A program made the position numbers and the translations under genes. The notes beneath the pieces were generated by a model. It did not search any database. It had not been told where the DNA came from and saw only the letters and a program-made list of their open reading frames with translations. A stretch of DNA of 64,000 bases from NCBI RefSeq assembly GCF_018881815.1, contig NZ_JACVPP010000001.1:555352-619351 (forward strand), given 5' to 3'. Below are positions 38,333-47,456 of this stretch, piece by piece. This DNA comes from Polynucleobacter sp. MWH-HuK1. Lineage in GTDB: Bacteria; Pseudomonadota; Gammaproteobacteria; Burkholderiales; Burkholderiaceae. Position 1 is the first letter of the stretch. The number at the start of each line of letters is the position of its first letter.

Positions 38333-39314
38333 TCTGGCTGTAAGCACCGGCGAGCCAGCCGGTATTGGGCCTGAGGTTTCTCTTGCTGCTGCCCTCGATT
38401 TTTTGCGCGAACACAAGGATGTTGTCATTACCTTGCTCGGCGATGATCAGTTATTGACCCTGCCAAAAAATATGGATCCAACATTGGTTGGTCGATTGCA
38501 GGTTGAATCTATTAAGCTTGAAACGCCTGTTATTTCAGGAGTTTTAAACTCTAAAAATGCTCGGTATGTGATCAGTCTATTGGATCAAGCAATCAATGGT
38601 TGTCAGCAAGGTCGTTTTGATGCGATGGTAACTGCGCCGCTACATAAAAGCATTATTAACGATGCTGGCACTCCTTTTACGGGGCATACCGAACACCTTG
38701 CGCAGCGATGCTATAGCTCTCATGTGGTCATGATGTTGTGCGCACCGTTGCCAACTGGATTTTTAGGGCTTAAGTCCCCCAGAGATTTAAGGGTGGCTTT
38801 AGTGACTACCCATGTGCCGTTGAAAGATGTTCCAAAAGCCCTCAGTTACGATTTGATATTAGAAACAATTCAAATTGTTAATCGAGATTTGCGGGAAAAA
38901 TTTGGCATAGCAAACCCAGTGATTCGTATGGCTGGCTTAAATCCACACGCTGGAGAGTCTGGCTACTTGGGGCGCGAAGAAATTGAAATCATTGTGCCTG
39001 CAATTGAAGCAGCTAAGGCCATGGGTATTCAGGTATCTGGCCCTTATCCAGGCGACACAATGTTTGATCCTGAATCAATTGCAACAGTAGACGCCTTCAT
39101 TGCGATGTATCACGACCAAGGTTTAGCGCCTTTTAAGTTTGTCACTTTTGGCAATGGTGTAAATATAACCTTGGGCTTGCCGATTATTCGTACCTCAGTA
39201 GATCATGGCACTGCATTAGATATTGCTGGCAAAGGTATTGCTGATTCCGGCAGCATGCTTGAGGCTTTACGTTTGGCGTATCAATTGGCTGTAAATCAAA
39301 GAAAGCAACCCTAA
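38304..39314 (+). CDS. pdxA: 4-hydroxythreonine-4-phosphate dehydrogenase
   Basis: 336 residues. PdxA oxidises 4-phosphohydroxy-L-threonine in pyridoxal phosphate synthesis, using NAD and a divalent metal. Family motifs: AVSTGEPAGIGPEVSLAAA near residue 12, VTAPLHKSIIN near 112, the metal-binding TGHTEHLAQR near 128, and AMYHDQGLAPFK near 267. ATG at 38304 or the next ATG at 38307 are equally possible; both overlap surA. It is the third gene of the lptD operon. Confidence 0.95.
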   Translation: MMKQVAPLVNLAVSTGEPAGIGPEVSLAAALDFLREHKDVVITLLGDDQLLTLPKNMDPTLVGRLQVESIKLETPVISGVLNSKNARYVISLLDQAINGCQQGRFDAMVTAPLHKSIINDAGTPFTGHTEHLAQRCYSSHVVMMLCAPLPTGFLGLKSPRDLRVALVTTHVPLKDVPKALSYDLILETIQIVNRDLREKFGIANPVIRMAGLNPHAGESGYLGREEIEIIVPAIEAAKAMGIQVSGPYPGDTMFDPESIATVDAFIAMYHDQGLAPFKFVTFGNGVNITLGLPIIRTSVDHGTALDIAGKGIADSGSMLEALRLAYQLAVNQRKQP

Positions 39315-39317
39315 TAC

Positions 39318-40094
39318 ATGCATCGTGCACGTAAACGATTTGGTCAAAACTTTTTACAGGACAACGGAGTTATTTATTCCATTGTTGCTCTGATTAACCC
39401 AAGTGCTGAGGCTCATGTGATTGAGATTGGTCCTGGTCTCGGGGCGCTAACACTACCTTTGCTGGAGAATCTTGATCACTTGGATCTGCTAGAGATTGAC
39501 CGTGATCTAGTCGCCTTCTGGAATGAGAAGAATCTCAAAGGATTAACGGTGATCGAGGGAGATGCCCTGAAGTTTGATTTCTTGGCATGGGCGCAGAATC
39601 GTTCTGGTAAGAAAGGCTTATGTAAGGTAGTTGGTAATCTACCTTACAACATCTCTTCACCACTGCTATTTCATTTAGTTTCTGCTGCAGCTTCAATTGA
39701 TGAACAAGTTTTTATGTTGCAAGCAGAAGTTGTGGAGCGAATGGTTGCTAAGGAAGGAAGTTCTGATTTCAGTCGTCTTTCTGTCATGCTGCAAGCTCGT
39801 TACGACATGGACTTGGTTCTGGAAGTTCCGCCTGAAGCTTTTGATCCGCAGCCCAAGGTGAATTCAGCTGTGGTACGAATGATTCCGAGAAGGAATTTCA
39901 CATTGACTGATATTCAGTGGAGCGCTTTGGAAAAAGTAGTTGCCGCAGCCTTTTCCCAGAGAAGAAAAATGCTTCGAACTAATTTACAAGCGTTTGCTGA
40001 CAGGCTTAATCTAACTGAAATTGAGCTCAAAGCAAGAGCACAAGATATTTCAGTGGATCGCTATATTGAATGGGCTAAGGTTTTAGCTTCTTAA
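39318..40094 (+). CDS. rsmA: 16S rRNA dimethyladenosine transferase
   Basis: 258 residues. RsmA (KsgA) dimethylates two adjacent adenines near the 3' end of 16S rRNA during 30S maturation. The N-terminus RARKRFGQNFLQD, SAM motif VIEIGPGLGALTLPLL near residue 35, and catalytic NLPYNISSPLLFHL near 107 are all present. It lies three bases after pdxA and ends the operon; only a poor hairpin follows before the convergent plsC. Confidence 0.96.
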   Translation: MHRARKRFGQNFLQDNGVIYSIVALINPSAEAHVIEIGPGLGALTLPLLENLDHLDLLEIDRDLVAFWNEKNLKGLTVIEGDALKFDFLAWAQNRSGKKGLCKVVGNLPYNISSPLLFHLVSAAASIDEQVFMLQAEVVERMVAKEGSSDFSRLSVMLQARYDMDLVLEVPPEAFDPQPKVNSAVVRMIPRRNFTLTDIQWSALEKVVAAAFSQRRKMLRTNLQAFADRLNLTEIELKARAQDISVDRYIEWAKVLAS

Positions 40095-40140
40095 GTCAGC
40101 ATTATGAATTGCTGAAGTACTCAAGATTTCAAACTAATTC

Positions 40141-40875
40141 TTATTTGTATGCGCTTGGATCAATAACGCGCATCTCTGATTCAATCCAACCTTCAACCTC
40201 TTTCTGAAGCTGTTCTGCTGACTTATTGGCTGAGCTAATCGCAGGCCCTATTGAAAAAATGACTGTGCCTGGATTCTTGATAAAGCTATTTTTTGGCCAG
40301 CAGCGCCCAGCATTATGTGCAATGGGGATGACAAGTGCGTCAGTAGCGCTAGCTAGGCGTGCACCGCCTTTGCGATAAGGTTTGGTTGAGCCGGTAGCTG
40401 TTCTGGTGCCCTCTGGAAAGAGCATGATCCATTTGCCCTCGCTTAAGCGCTTGCGCCCTTGAGTGGCTACAGAATGGGCTGCAGTCTGTTTGTTAGAGCG
40501 ATTAATGTGAATCATTTTGAGTAAGGCTAATGCCCAACCAAAGAATGGAATCCAGAGTAGCTCACGCTTAAACACAAAACAAAGTTGTTTTGGTAGTAAG
40601 GCAATATAGGCGATCGTCTCGTAAGCAGACTGGTGCTTGCTAAGGATGATGACGCGCTCATTGAGCACTGCTTGCATATTTTCCATGCCACGGATTTCAT
40701 AATGAATTCCACACAGCGGCTTCAGTAGCGCAATAACGATTTTGTTCCAGAGTCCAATAAAGGTATAGCGGTTTTCAGGACTTAAAAAAGGAAATGCCAG
40801 CATGCACAACACAGACCAAATCGGGGTGAACACTACTAAAAATAAGGCAAAGAGAATCGAGCGAATGAATTGCAT
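40141..40875 (-). CDS. plsC: 1-acyl-sn-glycerol-3-phosphate acyltransferase
   Basis: 244 residues. PlsC acylates lysophosphatidic acid to phosphatidic acid at the inner membrane. A transmembrane segment spans about residues 5-30. Motif I reads KHQSAYETI (H-X4-E, where the textbook motif is H-X4-D), motif II is near FKRELLWIPFFGWAL, and motif III is LFPEGTRT near 152. The Glu variant occurs in other proteobacterial members, so activity is likely retained. It follows gmhB by seven bases in a minus-strand run. Confidence 0.92.
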   Translation of the reverse strand: MQFIRSILFALFLVVFTPIWSVLCMLAFPFLSPENRYTFIGLWNKIVIALLKPLCGIHYEIRGMENMQAVLNERVIILSKHQSAYETIAYIALLPKQLCFVFKRELLWIPFFGWALALLKMIHINRSNKQTAAHSVATQGRKRLSEGKWIMLFPEGTRTATGSTKPYRKGGARLASATDALVIPIAHNAGRCWPKNSFIKNPGTVIFSIGPAISSANKSAEQLQKEVEGWIESEMRVIDPSAYK

Positions 40876-40882
40876 GATGTAT

Positions 40883-41458
40883 TTAGACCTTATCTTCTAA
40901 AAGTAGTGCATTGGCAAAAGCCAAGAGATCGGCATGTATTTGAGTGCCATCTGGTAGGTTACCTTTAGCCAGTGTCTTTTCGCCCTTGCCAGTGAGAACC
41001 AAGTGGGGTGATGCCCCCAAAGCAACTCCAGCTTGAAGATCGCGCAAAGAATCACCCACAATAGGAGTGCCGGTAAGCGGCTTTATGCTATCCGTCTTTT
41101 TGTAGCGCAAAGCAATTTCTTTCATTAGGCCAGGCGCAGGCTTACGACAATCGCATTGATGTGCATCCTGATGGGGGCAAAAGAAGATGCTATCGATGCG
41201 ACCACCTAACGGCTTAAGTAAGCTTTCCATCTTGCCATGCATCGCATGCAAATCATTAATAGTGAAGTAGCCTCTGGAGAGGCCGGATTGATTTGTTGCT
41301 ATTGCAATTTGGTAGCCTGCTTGATTAAGCAGGGCAATTGCCTCAAGACTGCCTGGAAGTGGAATCCATTCATCCACCGACTTGACGTATTCATCACTGT
41401 CTTCATTGATTACGCCATCGCGATCGAGGATGATCAGTTTAGAAGAGCCGGTGCTCAT
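40883..41458 (-). CDS. gmhB: D-glycero-beta-D-manno-heptose-1,7-bisphosphate 7-phosphatase
   Basis: 191 residues of the HAD family. GmhB removes the 7-phosphate in ADP-heptose synthesis for the LPS inner core. The nucleophile motif is ILDRDGVINED near residue 8. The zinc-binding loop is CPHQDAHQCDCRKP near 94, diagnostic for GmhB, and GDSLRDLQAGVALG is near 137. Its start overlaps the glyS stop by four bases, so it is probably translated from the glyQS message. Confidence 0.93.
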   Translation of the reverse strand: MSTGSSKLIILDRDGVINEDSDEYVKSVDEWIPLPGSLEAIALLNQAGYQIAIATNQSGLSRGYFTINDLHAMHGKMESLLKPLGGRIDSIFFCPHQDAHQCDCRKPAPGLMKEIALRYKKTDSIKPLTGTPIVGDSLRDLQAGVALGASPHLVLTGKGEKTLAKGNLPDGTQIHADLLAFANALLLEDKV

Positions 41459-43593
41459 GCTAATTTGCCGAGATCGGCAACGAGATTCATTTTCTGGTGA
41501 AGTTGTTGCAGAAGGGCTAAGCGGTTATCGCGCAGCTCAGGATCCGGATCCATGACCATTACATCCGCGAAGAATTGATCAATTGGACCACTTAGCGCTA
41601 CAAGAGATCTCAATAATTCTACAAATTGACGTTTTTCATAAGCCGCATTGATTGCGGGTGTAACCGCTTCAAGGGCTTGATGTAATGCGGCTTCAGCTGG
41701 AATTTGTAGTAATTTTACTGAGCAGGTCGCAGGGATGGCGGTAGTTGTTTTCTTGAGGATATTGCTAATGCGCTTATTGGCTGCGGCAAGCTGGGCAGCT
41801 TCGGCAAGGGCATTAAATTCACGCAATGCAGTCAAGCGTTCGATCAGATCATTAATTTGAGCTGGATCTTGACTTAAGACAGCATCAATTTCCGCGCTAG
41901 TAAATGCTTTGCCAGCGACCGATTGATCACGCAAATAGGCGCGCAAGCGATCGATGATGAAGGCGTAGATATCGACAGCCTTTGCCTTCTCTTGCACATC
42001 AACCTGCGGAAACTGCGCACGAGCCAGTTCAATGAGTTCAGGCAATTTGAGCGAAAGATTTTTTTCTAGGAGCAAACGGCAAATACCAAGAGCATGACGG
42101 CGCAATGCATATGGGTCTTTATCGCCAGTTGGCGCTAGACCAACACCCCAAATGCCAACTAGAGTTTCTAGTTTGTCAGCAATTGCTAAGATAGTTCCAG
42201 TTTGGGTTTGCGGCAGTGTGTCGCCAGCAAAGCGCGGCATGTAGTGCTCACTGCAGGCACTTGCAACATCAGCATTCTCGCCATCGTGTGTGGCGTAATA
42301 ACGACCCATAATTCCTTGAAGTTCTGGGAACTCGCCAACCATATCGGTTAATAAATCTGTTTTAGCAATTTCGGCAGCGCGCGATGCCAGCTTTTCATCG
42401 GCACTTAATTTTTTAGCAATGCCTATAGCTAGACTCTGAACGCGCTTGGTACGATCAAGCTGGTTTCCTAATTGATTGTGATACACCACCTTACTAAGGT
42501 CAGCTACACGTGAAGCTAAAGGACGTTTTTGATCTTGCTGGAAGAAGAAGCGAGCATCTGATAAGCGAGGACGCACAACACGTTCATTGCCAGAAATAAT
42601 CGCATTAGGCTTATTTGTTTCAATATTGGAAACAATCAAGAAACGATTGCGTAATTTACCTTGCTTATCGGTTAATGCAAAGTATTTTTGATTGGTTTGC
42701 ATTGTCAAAATTAAGCATTCTTGTGGAACCTCTAAGAATTCTTGATCGAAGTGGCACTCATAGATTGCTGGCCATTCGACGAGGGCAGTTACCTCATCCA
42801 AAAGGCTATCAGGCATCAAAACCAAATCATCGCCAGCCGCCTTTAAAAGTGCAGCTTCAATTTGTGCGCGACGTAGGTTAAAGCTAGGAATAATCTTGGC
42901 CTTGAATTGCAAATCTGTTTCGTATTGATCTGCACTAGAAACCGTTGCATTGCCAGGAGCTAAGAAGCGATGCCCCTCGGTTTGATTGGCGGCATCAATG
43001 CCTAAAGCGCTGATATTGAGAACGACGCCACCGTGAAGTGCAATGATGCGGTGAGCAGGGCGGGCAAACTGCACGTCTGCCAATTGACCATTTTTCTGTA
43101 GCACTTGGTAGTGCATCATTTTTGCAATGGGTAGCTTGTTTAATGTTTGCTCAAGCGCAGTTTGAGAAGTTTTCTCAAGCGCAGCTCCTTTAGCAATGAC
43201 ATTAAGGTAGAGAGCTTCGTTTTTACCTTCACCAGCTTTTTCTAGTGTGGTGAGATCAACATCCGCATATCCAAGGGAACTTAATTTTTTAAGCAAGGGA
43301 GGAGTTGCTTTGCCTTCAGCATCAAATGCAATGCTCGTTGGCAGTAATTTTTCGCGTACGGGATAGTCCGGTGCTTGATCTAAAACATCTGTAATTTGAA
43401 CTGCTAAACGGCGTGGTGTTGCAAAGCTAGTAACTTTAGAGCCCTCAGTTGTAAGGCCAGCAGACTTAAGTGCTGTGAAGATACCTTCGCTAAAGGCGTC
43501 ACCTAGACGACGCAATGACTTTGGAGGCAGTTCTTCGGTAAATACCTCAATCAATAAAGTGGCTGATTGTGGTTTTGAATTAGGTGTGCTCAT
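41455..43593 (-). CDS. glyS: Glycyl-tRNA synthetase beta subunit
   Basis: 712 residues, the size of the beta subunit in the alpha2-beta2 bacterial GlyRS. It binds tRNA-Gly through a C-terminal anticodon-binding-like domain. The N-terminus LLIEVFTEELPPKSLRRL, the block ECLILTMQTNQKYFAL near residue 295, and an HD-like region LLTDMVGEFPELQGIMG near 420 are family hallmarks. It lies 27 bases after glyQ. Confidence 0.97.
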   Translation of the reverse strand: MSTPNSKPQSATLLIEVFTEELPPKSLRRLGDAFSEGIFTALKSAGLTTEGSKVTSFATPRRLAVQITDVLDQAPDYPVREKLLPTSIAFDAEGKATPPLLKKLSSLGYADVDLTTLEKAGEGKNEALYLNVIAKGAALEKTSQTALEQTLNKLPIAKMMHYQVLQKNGQLADVQFARPAHRIIALHGGVVLNISALGIDAANQTEGHRFLAPGNATVSSADQYETDLQFKAKIIPSFNLRRAQIEAALLKAAGDDLVLMPDSLLDEVTALVEWPAIYECHFDQEFLEVPQECLILTMQTNQKYFALTDKQGKLRNRFLIVSNIETNKPNAIISGNERVVRPRLSDARFFFQQDQKRPLASRVADLSKVVYHNQLGNQLDRTKRVQSLAIGIAKKLSADEKLASRAAEIAKTDLLTDMVGEFPELQGIMGRYYATHDGENADVASACSEHYMPRFAGDTLPQTQTGTILAIADKLETLVGIWGVGLAPTGDKDPYALRRHALGICRLLLEKNLSLKLPELIELARAQFPQVDVQEKAKAVDIYAFIIDRLRAYLRDQSVAGKAFTSAEIDAVLSQDPAQINDLIERLTALREFNALAEAAQLAAANKRISNILKKTTTAIPATCSVKLLQIPAEAALHQALEAVTPAINAAYEKRQFVELLRSLVALSGPIDQFFADVMVMDPDPELRDNRLALLQQLHQKMNLVADLGKLA

Positions 43594-43620
43594 AGATGGA
43601 GTGCAGAAATCTCGATGCGC

Positions 43621-44511
43621 TTAAGCCTGAGCTTTAGCTTGACGTTGACACATTGGGAAACCCAGCTTTTCTCTAGACTCAAAGTAAGCTTGGGCAACAG
43701 CACGAGAGAGATTACGAATGCGTCCAATATAGGCCGCACGCTCTGTAACGGAGATTGCGCCACGCGCATCTAACAAGTTAAATGTATGAGCTGCTTTTAA
43801 AACCATTTCGTATGCAGGTAGCGCAAGTGGAACTTCCATCAAACGCTTTGCTTCAATTTCATAGTTTGTGAAGTTAGCAAAGAGTAAATCGGTATTGGAG
43901 TGCTCAAAGTTGTAGCAAGATTGTTCAACTTCATTTTGGCGATACACATCGCCGTAAGAGATGCCATCTGCCCAAACTAAGTCATATACGTTGGAGCAGT
44001 TTTGGATATACATTGCCAAACGCTCGATGCCGTAAGTAATTTCGCCAAGGACAGGTTTGCAATCTAAGCCGCCAACTTGTTGGAAGTAGGTGAACTGTGT
44101 CACCTCCATCCCGTTAAGCCAAACTTCCCAGCCAAGGCCCCAAGCGCCAAGTGTTGGGTTTTCCCAGTCATCTTCCACGAAGCGGACATCATTTTCTTTA
44201 AGGTCTAAGCCGAGTGCAGCAAGAGATCCTAGGTACAGGTCGAGAATATTTTCTGGAGCGGGCTTAAGCACTACCTGGTATTGATAGTAGTGCTGTAAGC
44301 GATTTGGGTTTTCACCATAACGACCGTCTTTTGGTCTACGCGAGGGCTGAACATAGGCAGCCTTCCAAGGCTCCGGACCAATGGCGCGTAAGAAGGTGGC
44401 GGTATGGGATGTACCGGCGCCCACCTCGAGATCGATAGGTTGCAATAGGGCACAACCTTGCTGGTCCCAATAATCTTGAAGTTTGAGAATGATTTGCTGA
44501 AAAGTAAGCAT
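43621..44511 (-). CDS. glyQ: Glycyl-tRNA synthetase alpha subunit
   Basis: 296 residues. GlyQ carries the class II catalytic core of heterotetrameric GlyRS. Highly conserved segments are [20 protein letters not shown] at the N-terminus, [13 protein letters not shown] near residue 32, [19 protein letters not shown] near 55, and [18 protein letters not shown] near 135. It precedes glyS. A possible stem-loop without T tract lies just upstream, after lnt. Confidence 0.98.
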   Translation of the reverse strand: MLTFQQIILKLQDYWDQQGCALLQPIDLEVGAGTSHTATFLRAIGPEPWKAAYVQPSRRPKDGRYGENPNRLQHYYQYQVVLKPAPENILDLYLGSLAALGLDLKENDVRFVEDDWENPTLGAWGLGWEVWLNGMEVTQFTYFQQVGGLDCKPVLGEITYGIERLAMYIQNCSNVYDLVWADGISYGDVYRQNEVEQSCYNFEHSNTDLLFANFTNYEIEAKRLMEVPLALPAYEMVLKAAHTFNLLDARGAISVTERAAYIGRIRNLSRAVAQAYFESREKLGFPMCQRQAKAQA

Positions 44512-44571
44512 GATTAACCTGGCTAAGCCATTGATTTTACATGGCTAGGACACCCAAGAGTTAAAAAATGC

Positions 44572-46104
44572 CTAAAAACGTCTATGGCGAATGAGACCCC
44601 AGAGCAAGAGAAGGCAAGAAAGACCCAAAATCGGTAAATTGCCCCAAATAACATAAGGAGTTTTTCCAGAATAGGCTTGGACTTGGGTGCTTAGGGTGCC
44701 TTGGGTAAATTCAGGAAGAGCTTCTAATATTTTGCCATCAGGCCCTAGGACGGCTGTAATGCCCGTGTTGGTGGCGCGCAAAGCAGGTAGCCCAGTTTCC
44801 AAAGAGCGCAGCTGAGATAGTCTGAGTTGCTGTGTGGAGGCCTGGGATTCACCAAACCATGCAAGATTGGTCATATTGATAAGTAAATTCACTGGCTGGG
44901 CACTGTGCTGAATTCGAGAGGCCAACTCACCACCAAAGACATCCTCATAGCAAATCGTAATAGCTGCATGAACATCTGCTTGACCCTTGCGCACAATCGC
45001 AAACGGAGGTTGATCTAATTTTCCTCTAGCAAAGTCGCTCATTGGTACGTGAAATGCTTTGACGAACCATTGAAATCCAGGCGGAATAAATTCTCCGAAA
45101 GGAACGAGGTGGGCTTTATCGTATTGATAGGCCGGTACATTTGGTGAGAGTCCAGTAGCGCGATTGGAATATTGCATGCCAAGTTCTCCAGGCACTTCGC
45201 CAATTAAACCAAGAAGAACATTGCTATTACTGCCGTTGGAGAAATCTTGTAGGTAATTTAGTAAACCGATTGGTAAATTCGGAATAGGCCATGGGAATGC
45301 AGTCTCAGGAATGATGATGAGATTGGCCGCTTGCTTAGTAATTTCACCGGCATAAAAATCAATCTGTTGACCAATTGCTTGAGGATTAAATTTCAGACTT
45401 TGTTCAAAGTTGCCCTGAATAAGTCGAATGCTAATAGGTTCTCCAATGGGCTTAGTAAAAGTAAATAAGCCGGCAAATTGAGCTACGCTAATTGCGGTCA
45501 CAATCAGGAGTGCACTGGAAGTTGGATGTTTGTGAGCTTGATAAAGCTCCCAGGAGGTCCAGACCACTAGGAAGGTGCAAGTCAAACCGCCAAAGAACGG
45601 TGCAATGAGGGCGAATGGTCCTGTAAATTGGGTTTCAGCAAAACCCATCCAAGGAAATCCAGTAAAAATATATCCACGCAAAAATTCTGCAATAACCCAG
45701 CTTGCTGCCAGAAATAAACCAGTGAGCCGATTCTTTTTAAATAAAGGAATGGCTAGTGTGGCTATTGAAAAGTAAATGGCCACGTAAGCTGAAAGTAAAA
45801 ATACTCCCATGCAAGCAAGCGGCGCATTCATGCCACCAACATCATGCAAGCTAATGTATAGCCACCATAGACCTACGACAAAATAGCCAATGCCAAATGT
45901 GAGGCCTAATGCAAATTGCTTTTTGACTGACGGTGAAGGGTAAGAATCAAAACGCCACCAAAGAATGCTTAAAAGAGGAATCTGAAACCAGCCGCCGTAA
46001 GGGAGCTCTGCAGCTAGCGCAAGTGCCGCCCCCAATAACAGCAAGATAAACACTGAAAATATTTTGAAGCTCTTGTGTTGCTGATGGGGATGCTGATCAA
46101 ACAA
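44572..46104 (-). CDS. lnt: Apolipoprotein N-acyltransferase
   Basis: 510 residues. Lnt adds the third acyl chain to the N-terminal cysteine of lipoproteins at the periplasmic face of the inner membrane. About six N-terminal transmembrane helices (residues 12-210) precede a nitrilase-like domain. The catalytic triad is visible: Glu in IPETAFPWP near residue 266, Lys in YDKAHLVPFGEF near 330, and Cys in ITICYEDVFGGE near 383. A final helix lies near 485-505. It is eight bases behind corC. Confidence 0.95.
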   Translation of the reverse strand: MFDQHPHQQHKSFKIFSVFILLLLGAALALAAELPYGGWFQIPLLSILWWRFDSYPSPSVKKQFALGLTFGIGYFVVGLWWLYISLHDVGGMNAPLACMGVFLLSAYVAIYFSIATLAIPLFKKNRLTGLFLAASWVIAEFLRGYIFTGFPWMGFAETQFTGPFALIAPFFGGLTCTFLVVWTSWELYQAHKHPTSSALLIVTAISVAQFAGLFTFTKPIGEPISIRLIQGNFEQSLKFNPQAIGQQIDFYAGEITKQAANLIIIPETAFPWPIPNLPIGLLNYLQDFSNGSNSNVLLGLIGEVPGELGMQYSNRATGLSPNVPAYQYDKAHLVPFGEFIPPGFQWFVKAFHVPMSDFARGKLDQPPFAIVRKGQADVHAAITICYEDVFGGELASRIQHSAQPVNLLINMTNLAWFGESQASTQQLRLSQLRSLETGLPALRATNTGITAVLGPDGKILEALPEFTQGTLSTQVQAYSGKTPYVIWGNLPILGLSCLLLLWGLIRHRRF

Positions 46105-46112
46105 GGTAAATC

Positions 46113-46952
46113 TCAGTCAGATTTTGTATTAGTTTGGCGTGCAAGCAGAATATGAATTTGCCTTGGATCGGCGCGCTGCACCTCAAATTCAATGCCGTCT
46201 ATTTCAATGAGCTCACCCATCTTAGGTACGCGGCCAAGATTTTGGATTACTAGGCCAGCTACTGTCTCGATATCTTCAAGCTTGAATTGGGTGCCCAGCG
46301 CTTTATTAAATTGCTCGAGCTCCGTAATGCCTTTGACACGAATGTCGCCGTTATCTAGAGCAATGAGATTATCCGCCTCTTCATCAACGTCATGCTCATC
46401 TTCAATATCACCAACGATTTGCTCAAGAACGTCCTCGATCGTAATAATTCCTGCTACGCCACTATATTCATCAACCACAATCGCTAAGTGATTGCGATTA
46501 TCTTTAAAGTCGCGTAATAAAACGCTAAGACGTTTTGATTCAGGAATAAAAACTGCTGGACGCAACCAATCTCGCACTTGGAAATCTTTTTCTGTGGCGT
46601 GACGCAATAAATCTTTGGCTAGCAAAATGCCGATAACATTATCTCGGCTACCTTCGAATACTGGAAAGCGAGAGTGTGCGGCTTCGATCACATTTTTAAT
46701 AATCTCAGGAAGTGCCTGGCCGATGTCGATCCAGTCAATTTGGGCGCGGGGTACCAGAATGTCCCGTGCACACAACTGACCTACTTGAAAGACGCCCTCA
46801 ATCATGGATAGGGCATCTGCATCTATTAAGCCCTCGGCTTGTGCCTCACGCAGGGTTTCAATCAGCTCTTGACGGCGTTCGCTGGGCTCCGTCGGCTGAG
46901 GAGTTAAAAAATCAGCTAAACGGTCTAAGAGGGATTTATTGGGGTCAGGCAT
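46113..46952 (-). CDS. corC: CorC/HlyC-type CBS-domain protein (YbeX)
   Basis: 279 residues with no membrane segment. The N-terminal stretch is followed by two CBS motifs (from ARDILVPRAQIDWIDIG near residue 57 to IEDVLEQIVGDIEDEHD near 175) and a C-terminal CorC/HlyC domain (TVAGLVIQNLGRVPKMGE near 230). YbeX/CorC is linked to magnesium/cobalt efflux and, more recently, to ribosome metabolism; its biochemical role is unsettled. It sits between ybeY and lnt in the usual order. Confidence 0.9.
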   Translation of the reverse strand: MPDPNKSLLDRLADFLTPQPTEPSERRQELIETLREAQAEGLIDADALSMIEGVFQVGQLCARDILVPRAQIDWIDIGQALPEIIKNVIEAAHSRFPVFEGSRDNVIGILLAKDLLRHATEKDFQVRDWLRPAVFIPESKRLSVLLRDFKDNRNHLAIVVDEYSGVAGIITIEDVLEQIVGDIEDEHDVDEEADNLIALDNGDIRVKGITELEQFNKALGTQFKLEDIETVAGLVIQNLGRVPKMGELIEIDGIEFEVQRADPRQIHILLARQTNTKSD

Positions 46953-46982
46953 ATAGCAAGAATAGCGTAGAAATAAGTCAAA

Positions 46983-47456
46983 TTACTGATAAGGGTTGTC
47001 AAAGCCCATTTTTTGGAGAGTTTGGATTTCCAGAGTTTCCATTTTCCTTGCTTCTTTGACAACTTCGTGATCATAGCCTTGAGCATGAAGGCAGCCATGC
47101 ACAACTAAATGCGCCAAATGGGCTTTCAGTAATTTATCTTGTTCTTTTGCTTCTTTTTGCAAGATAGGCAGACAGAAAATAATATCTGCTGCCAATGCAT
47201 TTTTTGAAAGCTCGTAAGGAAAAGTGAGCACATTAGTTGCGTAATCTTTTTGGCGAAAAGCTAGATTTAACTTTTTACCTTCGGCAGCATTTACAAAGCG
47301 AAGTGTTATGAAGCCGCCAAGAGGTGTTGCACTCTTAACCCATTTTTTTATTAAAGCGGGCGAAGCGATTTTGTTAAGAGTGGATTCAATTGCACTGCTA
47401 GCGTATTGCAAGTCAATTTTCAATTTGGGAGAATTGACTTTGTTCTTAGTTGACAT
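46983..47456 (-). CDS. ybeY: Endoribonuclease / rRNA maturation factor YbeY
   Basis: 157 residues. YbeY is a zinc-dependent RNase involved in 16S rRNA 3' processing and ribosome quality control. The metal motif [16 protein letters not shown] near residue 115 supplies three histidines. Upstream is the family block [16 protein letters not shown] near 68. Its start overlaps the 3' end of miaB by 11 bases; in most proteobacteria phoH/ybeZ lies between these two genes, and it is absent here. Confidence 0.94.
   Translation of the reverse strand: MSTKNKVNSPKLKIDLQYASSAIESTLNKIASPALIKKWVKSATPLGGFITLRFVNAAEGKKLNLAFRQKDYATNVLTFPYELSKNALAADIIFCLPILQKEAKEQDKLLKAHLAHLVVHGCLHAQGYDHEVVKEARKMETLEIQTLQKMGFDNPYQ

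Noticed and set aside
40095..40140. Terminator between rsmA and plsC
   Set aside because: A TCAGCA/TGCTGA stem exists but has an eight-base loop and no T tract on either strand.
40600..40640. Loss of the PlsC catalytic aspartate (HX4E instead of HX4D)
   Set aside because: The glutamate form is seen in other proteobacterial acyltransferases and the remaining motifs are intact, so inactivation is not supported.
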